The notes under the pieces were generated by a model. It did no database searches. It saw only the letters and a program-made list of their open reading frames with translations, and was not told the DNA's origin. The translations under genes and the position numbers were made by a program. A stretch of 64,000 bases of DNA, taken from Cryptomeria japonica (Eukaryota > Streptophyta > Pinopsida > Cupressales > Cupressaceae). The stretch is taken from NCBI RefSeq assembly GCF_030272615.1, contig NC_081412.1, positions 23,714,432 through 23,778,431 on the forward strand, in the 5' to 3' direction. Below are positions 32,935-42,389 of the stretch, piece after piece. Each line of letters starts with the position of its first letter. Positions within the stretch are counted from its first letter, which is position 1.

Positions 32935-35142
32935 CTAGGTGCTATTGCACCACTTATCCAGCTTTGCCCTCGTACTACTCAGACTGGCCTCCAACAAAGC
33001 CCTATCTGCCACCCGTGCGGTTGAGGCTGCTGCTAACTCGGCATGGACACAAGCCAACTCCTCCTCCATACTCCCTGTCCGGGCTCTTTGCTGAGCCAAC
33101 TCCAACTCCAGTGCCTCCCTAGTGATATCTGCCTCCTGTTGAGCACGACGATGCGCCAAATGACTATCCCGTATGGCCTACTCGATCCGCCTGAGTAGGC
33201 TCTGCACCTGACTCTCTCTAGTCTATCCAGGGTGCTACCACTCCTCCAACATCACATTAAGATCCACGTGAGGCCATCCTCTATCAACAAAGCACTACTG
33301 AAACGCCTCAACAACTCCTCCGGTAGCAAATGCTAGGAGACCCTCCGACGCTATTTTCCCTAGGGTCCCTTCCTCCGTCAAGGCCAAAAGTCTACTTTCC
33401 TCACTCTCTACTGCTGCCAAAAATTGAGTCAAGGTAGTGGGTTGGTTCTCTGTAGAACTAGGTATTGGAATGTCTACCTGTGGCACCGTATCCTCCGCAC
33501 CACCCATGTGCTGGAGTAGGTCTATAGGTTCCCCCTGTGCACGCATCTCATGAGGAGAGTCACTGCCCTCTAAATCAACCACCTCTTGATGGCGAGGTGT
33601 GGTAGGTGAAGGTCCTACTAGGGCTTTCGGTTGCACTGAGTATTGCTCCAACCATGAGTCTATATCATCTCCCTCAATGTCACCCCTGTCTAACCTGATC
33701 TCTCCACCTCCATCCATTGGCTCTATCTAAATAAGGGTTGTGTCCCTCATTTGAACTACACTATTGCTAGGGACCTATGAAATCTGCCCGAGGGAGGGAT
33801 GAGGATGCAGTTGGCCAAACCCCAGCATAGGGATTGCTGATATGGCTCCCACTGTCACTCCTGCTGCTAGTAATGGTGTCACGATCCCATCTGTAGTCAA
33901 CACAGCAGGTGCATATACTAGCCTCCCTGTCTAAACACCCGTAGGTCGGACCACTCTTCCTCCTGGCAGTCCCCACATCCCCTTCGGTATCTGGTCAAGG
34001 GAAACCGTACCACCTGTGCCTTCTTCCATACCCAACTCTAGATACGGTACCTCCATGTGTGAGAGGCGAAATCCGGTATCCCCACCTGAACAACAAGAAG
34101 ATGTCTCCTCTGACTTCGCCCTTGAACTACTCTCGGTGGCCGAATCCGACTCGCTAGCAGAGACTACCTGTATCTGGGGCTTCCGCTTCATGCTGGATGG
34201 TGCATCCCCTGCGTGTGTATCCAAATGAGTCTAGTAAAAAATGGAGGGCGCGGTAGGGTCAATGATGTCCCGCGGCTGCCACCCTCGCCTTTCTTCCGGC
34301 ACCTGTATATGGAAAATGTCCAGGAATAACCCAATGGTGTGGTGGGGCATATTGAATGTCTTATGCTTTAGTGTAAGGAACTCATGAATGTGGTCTAACA
34401 GCATAGTAGCCTAGTTGTACATCGTCCCATTCTGGAGCCCATTCATCAATGCAATCATCAGCATGACTGTGTCGAAGGCCCTACTGGCTCCTATGAGATG
34501 GCTCTTCATCAAGTCGAGCAAGCACTGCCATGCACCAGGTACTATGTAAGATTTTTTCAGTCCTCGCCCCTTGGGTGCTGTAATCCTATCCCACTCTGCT
34601 CTGGTCAGGTTATCCTGACATATTTGTTGTAGCAGCTGATTTTTCCTCTCGGCAGACATCTTCATCGCCTGCTTGTCCACCTTCTTCCCTTCGTCAGGAA
34701 TTCCAAAAACCCTCGCAAAGTCATCTAGAGCAAAAGACACGGTAACGTCTGTGTGCTGGTACTTGAACGAGGAGGTGCGCAACTCATCATTGTACGATTT
34801 TATCATCATGCGCAGGCAAGGCTCAAAATCCCAAATGGCGAATATCGACATCTGAATGGCCCAATGCACCCGTGCCCTTACTAACTATGTTTTCACCAAA
34901 ATGTCATCTGGGGACTGTGCCTCCAACCACCATTGCCTCCACACATTGTCATTCAACCCCTCAAAAGTGATTGTGTCCGCTGCGACTTTCAGCTGCCTTT
35001 CTTTCTTGCCTATATCCGGTACAACAACCTTCCCTTTATCCATAGGACAGTCTATAGACGGTTTCCTAGGTGTCTTCTTTGAATCCTGTAGTCTCCTCCT
35101 CCAATCCAGTTTTTTCAACTGCCTGGCACTAGACGCCATCAA
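32935..35142 (-). pseudogene. Extra sense-strand ORF between integrase and 3' LTR, gypsy element 2
   Basis: About 736 codons in one minus-strand frame with a few stops (near 34884, 34410, 33930, 33740 and 33295). The N-terminus is basic ('RQLKKLDWRRRLQDSKKTPR'). The central part reads 'QHTDVTVSFALDDFARVFGI' and 'AKPRGRGLKKSY'-like sequence followed by 'AFDTVMLMIALMNGLQNG'; 'VTVSFALDDFARVFGIP' recalls the 'TITLEDVA.LLGLP' strand-helix of plant mobile domains, a weak similarity. The middle is acidic and Ser-rich ('ESDSATESSSRAKSEETSS'). The C-terminal end is a long coiled coil ('EADITREALELELAQQRART'). No transmembrane segment or enzyme motif is seen. Athila-type elements carry a sense ORF here; I do not assign a function. 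Confidence 0.6.
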
Positions 35143-35219
35143 ATGATTTTCTTTTTTTTTCCAAACTTATATCTTTCTTCCGATTGCGATCTCTTATTCC
35201 CCTTGTCTCAATGGTACTT

Positions 35220-35770
35220 TTAGTCTGCTTCTGTGGTCCGTACGACCAGTATTTTACTTCTCAAAAAAATTGTTTTCTTTTGGCCCCCCTGAATCCATAC
35301 TGACTTTTTCTTGACTCAGGCAGCCCCTTGGTTCGTATGGAATTTGTCACGCCAAATCCGGTTACTTGCGGAGGTCATACGGACTTTGCGTCTGAATTCT
35401 GTACGGAATTTCAATTCTCCACTTTCCATATAGAAATCTTTGGTAGTGTCACCAAAAAAATTCTGTACGGTTTTGTTCCTCCTTGCCACTTTAATTTCGT
35501 GCGGGCTTTTCCCAATTTCCGTACAGAAGGTTTGTCTCCCCGTCGTACCAGATTCTGTATGGAATTCACTTTTTCTTGATACGTATGGGCCTCTGCCTAT
35601 AAAACGTACGGATTCTTTTCTTTGTTGGCACTCCTCCTCGTACTCTAATTTTTGTACAGATTTTTCTTCTGAGATCTATGGAGTGTTTTCTATTGACCGT
35701 ACGGTATTTCCTTTACTTGTGGAATCTGTATGGATCTCTGTCTTTTAATTTTGTATGGACTTACCATGAA
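35220..35770 (-). promoter_or_regulatory. Cluster of TCCGTACGGA-like motifs upstream of the extra ORF
   Basis: About sixteen copies of a palindromic core related to TCCGTACGGA occur in 550 bp at irregular spacing. Examples are GTCCGTACGA (35235), TTCGTATGGA (35332), TCATACGGAC (35374), CTGTACGGAA (35400), CTGTACGGTT (35463), TCCGTACAGA (35518), CTGTATGGAA (35556), AACGTACGGA (35603), ACCGTACGGT (35696), CTGTATGGAT (35726) and TTGTATGGAC (35752). Spacers are unrelated and T-rich. The cluster lies directly 5' of the extra ORF in element sense, so a regulatory role is possible but not shown. Confidence 0.6.
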
Positions 35771-35970
35771 CGAGTCCCCCTTTAATTCTTCGGCACTTAA
35801 AAAACATTCTTTTCCAACTTGTAAATTTTCCTTTTTTTTTTTTGCTCACCACTTCCAAATTTCCCTTCATTTTCACAAAAATAATAAAGACAAATTCCTG
35901 CAAAAAATTATGAAAACGGTGTGCGCCATGAAGTTTCGTGTGGTTTTGAAGGTTGTAAATTGGCGTTGGT

Positions 35971-36052
35971 GATGAGGGGCGCTGCCCCTCGACCCCACCC
36001 TGTACCGAGACAGGGAGCGTGCTTGGGGCGCTACCCCAGGACCCCGCAAAGG
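35971..36052. other. Three consecutive GC-rich hairpins
   Basis: In a GC-rich island, three inverted repeats follow one another: GAGGGGC-GCT-GCCCCTC, CCCTGT-ACCGAG-ACAGGG, and TGGGG-CGCTA-CCCCA. They lie between integrase and the motif cluster of gypsy element 2. Confidence 0.75.
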
Positions 36053-36089
36053 TGTTGGCATCAAACGTTCATTTGATTTGGTAGGTACA

Positions 36090-37345
36090 CTGCAAGTTGG
36101 CCAGGTTTTTATTTATTTATTTTTTATTTTTTTTGGTTTCTTACTTGTGTCGCTGCCTAGGTCCTTCTCGCTCATGGTATACCTTCAATTTAGAGCCATT
36201 CACTGTGTCCTGCACCTCCTGCCTGTCGAGTGTCCACAGCTTGATCGCCCCGTTCGCGCCGACCTCGCGAACTTTGAAAGGGCCCAGCCACTTTGTTCAA
36301 AGCGTACAGTCTCTCTCTCAAGCTTTCCATGTTGCCAAGTCGATTATCGATGGCGATTCGAAGACTCGACACCATGAATTCAACTGGCACCACGGCTTCT
36401 TGTCCATACATTATCTAGAAGGGAGTCTGTCTTGTAGTTACCTTATAAGTTGTTTGGTATACCCAAAGTACCGATGGTAGGCGCTCCTCCCAATCATCCT
36501 TCTCCACTCCGCAAGGCATAAATCATTGACACGATTATTTTATTGGTCGCCTCGGCCTGCCCGTTCACCCGCGGATAGTAGGGGCTTGATAAGGAGTGGA
36601 AGATTTTGAACTCCGTTGTTAGCAACCAGATTATATGATTTACAAAATGTCCTCCTCTGTCACTCGTCTGTTGGATTGGAATCCCATGCCACGTAATGAT
36701 TTGTTCGTAGATAAATTTTGATATATTGACCGCCAAGTTGTCCGGCAAAGCCCGTGCCTCGACCCACTTGGTCAAGTATTATGTCACCACTATAATGTAT
36801 CTGCACCGTCGAGGCTCTACTTGGTTTTAGTGGTCCAATGAAATCCAATCCCCATCCCAAATAGTTCCTGGGCATTTGATGGGTTGAGGGGCATAAAATC
36901 CCTCTTCAATGGTCGTCCGACCTGTTGGCATGTATCATAGCTCGTCACCCACTCTCTGGCATCATTATGTAGTGTCGGCCACCACAGTCCTGCCAACAAA
37001 ACTTTCCTAGCCGTGGTGTCGGGCCCCATGTGTCCACCTGCGGGCCCTTCATGTGCTTCCCTTAGGACACCCTGAATTTCCTCTTCCAGGACGCATCGCC
37101 GTAGGACCTGGTCGGATCCCATTTTGTACAAGAGGCCATTAATAAGTTGGAATGTTCTGCTCCTTAGTACCAGTTTCCTTCTTTCTCCTGGTGGCATCTC
37201 CCTCGGAAACCGTGATGTCGAGAAGTATTCCCCCACACTTGTGTACCAGGCGGGGAGAACGGCGATGCGAAATAAGTGCACGTCTGGAAAATCTTCATTC
37301 ACTCCTTTGGCTGGTTCTCCTGACTGGATTCTCGATAGCTAGTCA
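36090..37345 (-). pseudogene. Gypsy element 2 integrase
   Basis: In element sense the zinc-binding domain reads 'LREAHEGPAGGHMGPDTTAR' with two His, then 'WVTSYDTCQQVGRP', keeping one Cys with the other replaced by Tyr-Asp. The catalytic core starts with 'GLDFIGPLKPS' (about 36845), continues with 'PIQQTSDRGGHFVNHI' (about 36680) and 'YPRVNGQAEATNKIIVSMIY' (about 36560), so all three acidic residues are present. After the core come 'MYGQEAVVPVEFM' and an Arg-rich tail. Frameshifts near 36875, 36775 and 36420 break the chain. It sits downstream of RNase H, as in all gypsy elements. Confidence 0.83.
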
Positions 37346-38600
37346 GCTATCACATGGCTCTTCCTGGGTCTTACAATAATGTTGAATGTAAACTCTTGAA
37401 GCAGTAGCAGCCATCGGCTGATTCATCCTTGGATAATTGGCTTGTTTACCAGGTACATCAACGCCTGGTGGTCCACATAAAATGTGAACGGGGTGACCAG
37501 TAAGTAATGTCGAAATTTCTGGACGGGGTACACCATCCCGAGGGCTTCCCTCTCTATGGTGCTATAATTTTTCTCTACCTTCGACAGGAGTCTTCTTGCA
37601 AATTAGACCGGGTGATCTAGCTCGTGATAGCCAACTTCCACCAGTGTGGCCCCTATGGCGAAATTGGATGCGTCAATGTGTACATGGAACTCTTTGTCCC
37701 AGTCAGGATATGTCAGGATTGGCGTACCCACCAACCGCGACTTCAATTCTTGGAAGGCCTCTTCTTGAGCTGTCCCCCATGCATACCGTTCACCTCTCCT
37801 CATCAGTTTGTCCAGAGGGCAGGATACTTGAGAAATTTTTTTGATAAACCACCTGTAATACCCTATGTGTCCTAGGAAGGATTTGACTCCTATGACATCT
37901 GTCGGTGCCTCCATTTCCACTATCACCCGAATCTTGTCTAGGTCAGCCTTGAGTCCAGCCTTACACACTATGTGTCCTAACAGCTTCCCTTGAGGCACCA
38001 TGAATCTGCATTTTGGGGGATTGAGTGCTAGGCGAGCTCGCCTGCATCTCTCCATGCATTCGCCAAGTGCGGCCAGATGTGCATCCTGGTTATTGTAGAT
38101 GGACCAGTCGTCAAGGAATGCCCTGAAGTTCCCTACTGACATCTTGTCAAATATGTGAAGGATTATCCGTTGGAATATCGTTGGCACGTTGCATAACCCA
38201 AACGACATTCAGTTATACATGTACACTCCATCTTCCACTATGAAGGTCATTTTTAATTTGTCCTCTTCGGTAATGGATATTTGGTTATACCCAAAAAATC
38301 CATCCATAAATGAATATATTTCATGACCGGCCACTTCCTCCAAGATGCTATCCATAAATGGTATTGGAAACGGGTCCTTTATGGTGACCGTGTTAAGGCA
38401 TCTGAAATCCATGCAGATTTGGATCTGGTTTGCCTCCTTTTTAAGGGATATCACTATGGGCAATGCCCACTCGCTGGTCTGCACTTTGAAAATAATCTCA
38501 GCTTTGAGCATACGCTTGATTTCATCATTCACTCTTGCAGCATAGTTTTTATTCATTCTGTATGGCCTCTTTCATACAAGTACGGCCCCAGGTACGAGTG
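37346..38600 (-). pseudogene. Gypsy element 2 reverse transcriptase and RNase H
   Basis: RT motifs in order are 'EIIFKVQTSEWALPIVISLK', 'IQICMDFRCLNTVTIKDPFP', 'IYSFMDGFFGYNQISITEED', a stop at 38209-38211, then 'MSFGLCNVPTIFQR' and the catalytic 'FLDDWSIY' with the two Asp near 38110. 'LNPPKCRFMVPQGKLLGHIV' and 'KSFLGHIGYYRWFI' follow. RNase H begins 'FHVHIDASNFAIGATL' (about 37670), with its catalytic Asp, and continues past a stop with 'LLSKVEKNYSTIEREALGMV' and 'FTFYVDHQALMYL'. Domains are complete and in one frame apart from a few stops, better preserved than gypsy element 1. Confidence 0.88.
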
Positions 38601-38722
38601 AAATTTGATGTACGCACAGTTCTGGTGGCACCCCCTTGAGGTCCTTGTATGTCCAGGTGAATACATCCTTGTATTCCATGAATATTTTAAACGCGGCAAC
38701 TTTCAGGACTGGATTCCAGTTG

Positions 38723-39622
38723 TCACCAACTAGGATGCTCCTTGGCTCTGCTTCCATGCCGAGGTTTGTAGGTTTTATGGACTCTTCGTACCGGATTGGT
38801 TTCGTTAGGTGTCTCGTTGACAAGAGCATCCCCTTCCGTGTATTCCCTGTACGCTGGCAGAAATTCATTTTCATCCGGCTCCTCGTCAAACTCCAACATG
38901 TTGCACCCATACAGTAGCTCGTAGTCTTCCATTTGCCAGTAGAAGAGCCCATTAAGGGAATCGGTCTCATCTTCTGAACATCCTTGGATTCCCAGGACGC
39001 CTTCCTCATCTGGTTCCCTTTTGTACTTTCCTTCATCAACTCCGCCCTCATCCGATTCCGATTCTGACACAAGTTCTTCACTCACGAGTTGTGTTTTCAG
39101 GTCAATAATAAATTTTCGCCCAACTTTCTCCATGGACAGCGTGTTACACTTCCAGTTGTGATTCGCTCTGGCTGCCAACCACCCTCTACCAAGAATGGCG
39201 TCATATCCTTTCTTGGCGAGCGAAATCACCACGAAGTCGAGGATAAATGGTTGTGTCTCGATGGTCACTTGTTGCGCCATGAGAGTTCCAAGAGGTTTGA
39301 TACCATGTTGATCCGCTCCCAGTAAGTTGAAGGTTGACGGCCATAGTGTTGGCTTGCCAAGCTTCTTCCAGGTTTCTTCCGGAAGCACATTCACTCCTGA
39401 CCCACCGTCGATAATGGTGTCAGTCAAAATGGTGCCAAGTATTCCCACTTCTACCACCGTCGAGTGTCGACCACTGTATAGAGTCAGCACCAATGGGTCT
39501 GTTGGTGTTCCACTGGAAACATCCGTATTCCAGATCACTCGACTCTGTGGGGTTACTTGCACTGTACGTAGGAGTGTCGTACGTAATTGCGACATCGTTT
39601 CCAAGAGGTCCTTCATCTTCAC
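38723..39622 (-). pseudogene. Gypsy element 2 aspartic protease and linker
   Basis: An open frame of 299 codons. The retropepsin starts near residue 45 and has its active-site triad at residues 72-74 as Asp-Gly-Gly ('TIIDGGSGVNVLPEETWKKL'), a form common in plant gypsy elements where others have D-S/T-G. 'GYDAILGRGWLAARANHNWK' is the second conserved strand and loop. The remaining half is an acidic linker toward RT ('ESESDEGGVDEG', 'EFDEEPDENEFL'). The frame then shifts relative to RT near 38720. It is the only long pol segment without an internal stop. Confidence 0.85.
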
Positions 39623-39634
39623 AGGTACTTCAAT

Positions 39635-40278
39635 CTATAACATTTGATTCAGGATATTTTCCTCAGCCTCAGAGTGGGAAGTACTTGCTACTTTCTGAGT
39701 GTTCCCTTGTGCCAACATTTCCTTTGCCACTTCAGCCTTCACCTCCAGTGCCCACTGGTTCTCTGTGCGGGGGTCCAGGTATGTGGCCTTCTTTTCTTGT
39801 GACCGTGTGATTGCCAATACCCGTTCCTCCGTCCTATCAATGTTGAGCAGGTTCACTCCCGACTTTGGGCAACTTCCATCATTGTGGTCTCCAGGCCCAC
39901 ACCATTTGCATAGTTTTGTGGGGTTTCTTCTGAGGTGCATTCTCTAGCAAAGTGGCCCCATTGATTGCAGGCTCGACACTAGATCATTGGTTGTCCCTTC
40001 GCATCATATTGGATCTGGCCCCTATTATTATTGTTATTATTGGTCTTCCCCCCTCGCCGGTTGTTCCGGTATCCGCCAGATGATGCATTATTGTTGGCGG
40101 TTTGCGAAGTTTCGACGACCGACTGCTCTTGCGCGAAGAGAACTTGTTGGCTCTTGGTTTTCATATTGTAGGGACATTCCTTTGTCAAATATCCGACAAT
40201 TTGACAAATGTCGCAGAAAGCCTTCTTGGGGCAGGACCCCTTGGTGTGTCCGTCACTCCTACAATCCGTACACCACAC
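39635..40278 (-). pseudogene. Gypsy element 2 zinc-knuckle region
   Basis: Three CCHC-type knuckles lie between gag and protease: 'CTDCRSDGHTKGSC' (C-x2-C-x4-H-x4-C, intact), 'CDICQIVGYLTKEC' (His replaced by Tyr) and, after a frameshift, 'CKWCGPGDHNDGSC' (intact). A low-complexity stretch of Asn and Gly/Arg separates the second and third. Such knuckles bind the genomic RNA of the element during packaging. Their number and spacing are typical of plant gypsy nucleocapsids. Confidence 0.8.
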
Positions 40279-40284
40279 GTCATT

Positions 40285-41417
40285 TTATTCAGTCTTACTT
40301 GTACTCCCCTTCATGGCTTTGAATTCTTTCAACATTCGTTCCATGTCCTTTTGGAGCGCGTGCACCTTTTTACTCGATTTGCCACCGCTACTTCTTTCCC
40401 CGTTAGAGTTGTCATCATCATCGAATGAGTATTTATTACTTCTCTTCTTCTTTGACGTTTTGTGTTCACTCTCTAGGTCCATCGCCCTATTATAGGTGTC
40501 GTCATATGACGTCGGGGGTACAATTTTCATCTTCTTCCTTAGGGAGGATTTCACCCCTTCAACGAACCATCGTTTCTTCAATCCATCTGCGGGTTGGCTT
40601 TCCATTTTACCCAACAATTCTTTCATCCTCCTATTGTATGCCCGTACTATCTCCTTGGTACCTTGTTTGGTAATGTATATCTCGGCTACGATTTCATTGT
40701 CATCATGGAGCAACCGAAACTCCTCCTTGAATTCCTTCTGTAGATTGGCCCACATGGCCACTTTTTGCTTGTCAACATCGGAGTACCGATCTATGGCAAC
40801 TCCATGTAACGTGGCTGGGAACTGTTGTACCCAATCATCCTGGTTCGTCACTCCGTTGGCGGACCAAATAGTTTCACATTACAACAGTCGTGTACGGGGT
40901 CTTCCTTGCCATCCCATGTGAACTTTGGCAATTTTTGTTTACTTGCCATCCCACCACTGGGTCTCGGTCCTCTGATGCCTTGTGTGCTTGTACCTGGTGA
41001 TCCTCCACCTCCGCCTCCTACACCTGACCCTCCACTCGTGGGTCCTCCAAAGCAGGTTGACCCCAGACCCAACAAATTGCCTCCCCTACGGTACCCTTGT
41101 GCTCCCCCGGCACCTTCGGCCGTACCGTCACCTTCGGTCGTCTCCCTCTGGTTGTCCTCCGAAATGGACAAGTTCTTTAGTAGGTCTCTGGTAGCATCAA
41201 TTAGGTTTAGATTTTGCCTTGTTTGTTCCACCAACTCTTTGTGACTTCTTATCCTATGGTGGTATTCTGGCAAACTGTAGAGTTCTCCTTCGACACCCTT
41301 CATGACTTCTTTTAGGTTCCCTTCGGGAAACCCTACAACAGTGTAGAGAGCATAATTCTCTCTGTCTATCTCTGCCTCCGCAACCTCTGTGACACCTCTT
41401 GGGTTTCCTTCGAGCAA
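40285..41417 (-). pseudogene. Gypsy element 2 gag
   Basis: Two adjoining frames (41417-40848 and 40851-40285) make one Gag. The N-terminal part is helical and acidic, followed by a glycine-rich hinge ('GGPTSGGSGVGGGGGGSPGT'). The retrotransposon gag domain then reads 'LPKFTWDGKEDPVHDCCNVK' and, after a break near 40850, 'DDWVQQFPATLHGVAIDRYS', 'WANLQKEFKEEFRLL' and 'VRAYNRRMKELLGKM'. The C-terminal tail is Ser/Lys/Asp-rich with a predicted coiled coil ('ALQKDMERMLKEFKAMKG'). A further frame at 42053-41856 may be the true N-terminus, as it starts closer to the primer-binding site. Confidence 0.8.
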
Positions 41418-42101
41418 CCCCTCGGCCGGTCATCTATTAACAAGTTGCCTTAGCCTATGCCTTCATTCTATCTGTTGTTTGAGATTCAACACTCTTTGTG
41501 CCACTTCCCATTCGTCACTTTGTATCTTTTTATTTTTGTCCTTATTTAATATATTGGGCATAAATCACTTCCGTACACAACAAGCACACACCATGTATAC
41601 AAAACACCCAAAAAAAAAGAAATTACTTCATCCCTCGTACATAATGTATGTCACTGACATACTTATTACAATGGGGGCGCTCTTATTTATTCTCCCTGGC
41701 CGTCAGAGTTCATGTATTGCACTCATCTTCTTGGCGCTCCCTAAATTCCCGTAGAATTTGCTGTTGTTGGTTCTCTCGGTAGATGTCTTCCCTTCGGTTC
41801 TGGAGAGCCAAAAATCCTTGTGCCAAAAGGTTAGGCAATTTGCTCATTAATCGATTCACAGCGGGCTTACTCCGAGCGAATTCCACACAACATCTTGTGG
41901 GACATCTTCGGCTGTGGCTTCCCTCCTTACGTGCGTTTCGATTTCCACTTGTAGGATGCAGGAGAAATCATTTGTGAGTGTCTTTTCCCCCTCGAACAAT
42001 TCTTCAGGTTCTTTGTCAGGGTCACTCGTTCCTTCTGGTAATGGTTGTCCCATTATCCATGTAGTATGTCATTTTCCCTGTTGCTCCCAGGTTTTTACTT
42101 A
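41418..42101 (-). other. Leader of gypsy element 2
   Basis: Sequence between primer-binding site and recognisable gag. A 65-codon minus-strand frame (42053-41856) starts with Met-Gly and is Glu-rich; it may be the beginning of Gag joined by a lost frame. An A-rich run (AAAAAAAAGAAA) lies near 41611. Confidence 0.4.
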
Positions 42102-42114
42102 GGCAACGACGCCA
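42102..42114 (-). other. Primer-binding site of gypsy element 2 (tRNA-Asp type)
   Basis: The complement reads TGGCGTCGTTGCC, one mismatch from TGGCGCCGTTGCC, the complement of the 3' end of plant tRNA-Asp. It is 2 bp inside the 5' LTR. Confidence 0.75.
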
Positions 42115-42116
42115 AA

Positions 42117-42384
42117 TGTTTCCCCCTTAGGGTGTCAAGTTAAGACATTGCATAAATGATAGAAGTACATAGAATATATGGAACTCACAAGTGTTCTATT
42201 GATTCATAATAAGCCAGTACATACAATGATAGCAATATGTTCGACTACAATAGCATGTCCAAAGACTAGAAACAGATACAATATAAAGGAGTCTGGTCAG
42301 TTACCCGGTGCCAACTGCCGACAACCAACGGGTTAACTGCCGATGCTAACACAATTTACCTTAATGCTTAATTACCTGACAACA
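42117..42384 (-). mobile_element. LTR of gypsy element 2 (5' LTR in element sense)
   Basis: 268 bp, ends TGTTTCCCCC and CTGACAACA on the + strand, the partner of 29950-30217. It is followed by the target duplication TCTAG. Confidence 0.92.
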
Positions 42385-42389
42385 TCTAG
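42385..42389 (+). repeat. Right target duplication of gypsy element 2
   Basis: TCTAG, the partner of TCCAA at 29945-29949; exon 5 of the terpene synthase resumes at 42390 in frame. Confidence 0.6.

Larger units (their letters stand above)
29950..42384 (-). mobile_element. Ty3/gypsy retrotransposon (Athila/Tat-like), gypsy element 2
   Basis: A 12.4-kb element inserted in exon 5 of the terpene synthase, opposite in orientation to the gene. In element sense the order is 5' LTR, tRNA-Asp type primer-binding site, gag with zinc knuckles, protease, RT-RNase H, integrase, a hairpin and motif-rich spacer, an extra ORF in the same sense, a purine tract and 3' LTR. The tRNA-Asp site plus a downstream sense ORF fit the Athila/Tat side of the gypsy group, although the 268-bp LTRs are short for it. 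All coding parts have stops or frameshifts, so it cannot move on its own. Confidence 0.9.

Noticed and set aside
36097-41754. Many plus-strand frames over gypsy element 2
   Set aside because: They are shadows of the minus-strand gag and pol, which have clear motifs.
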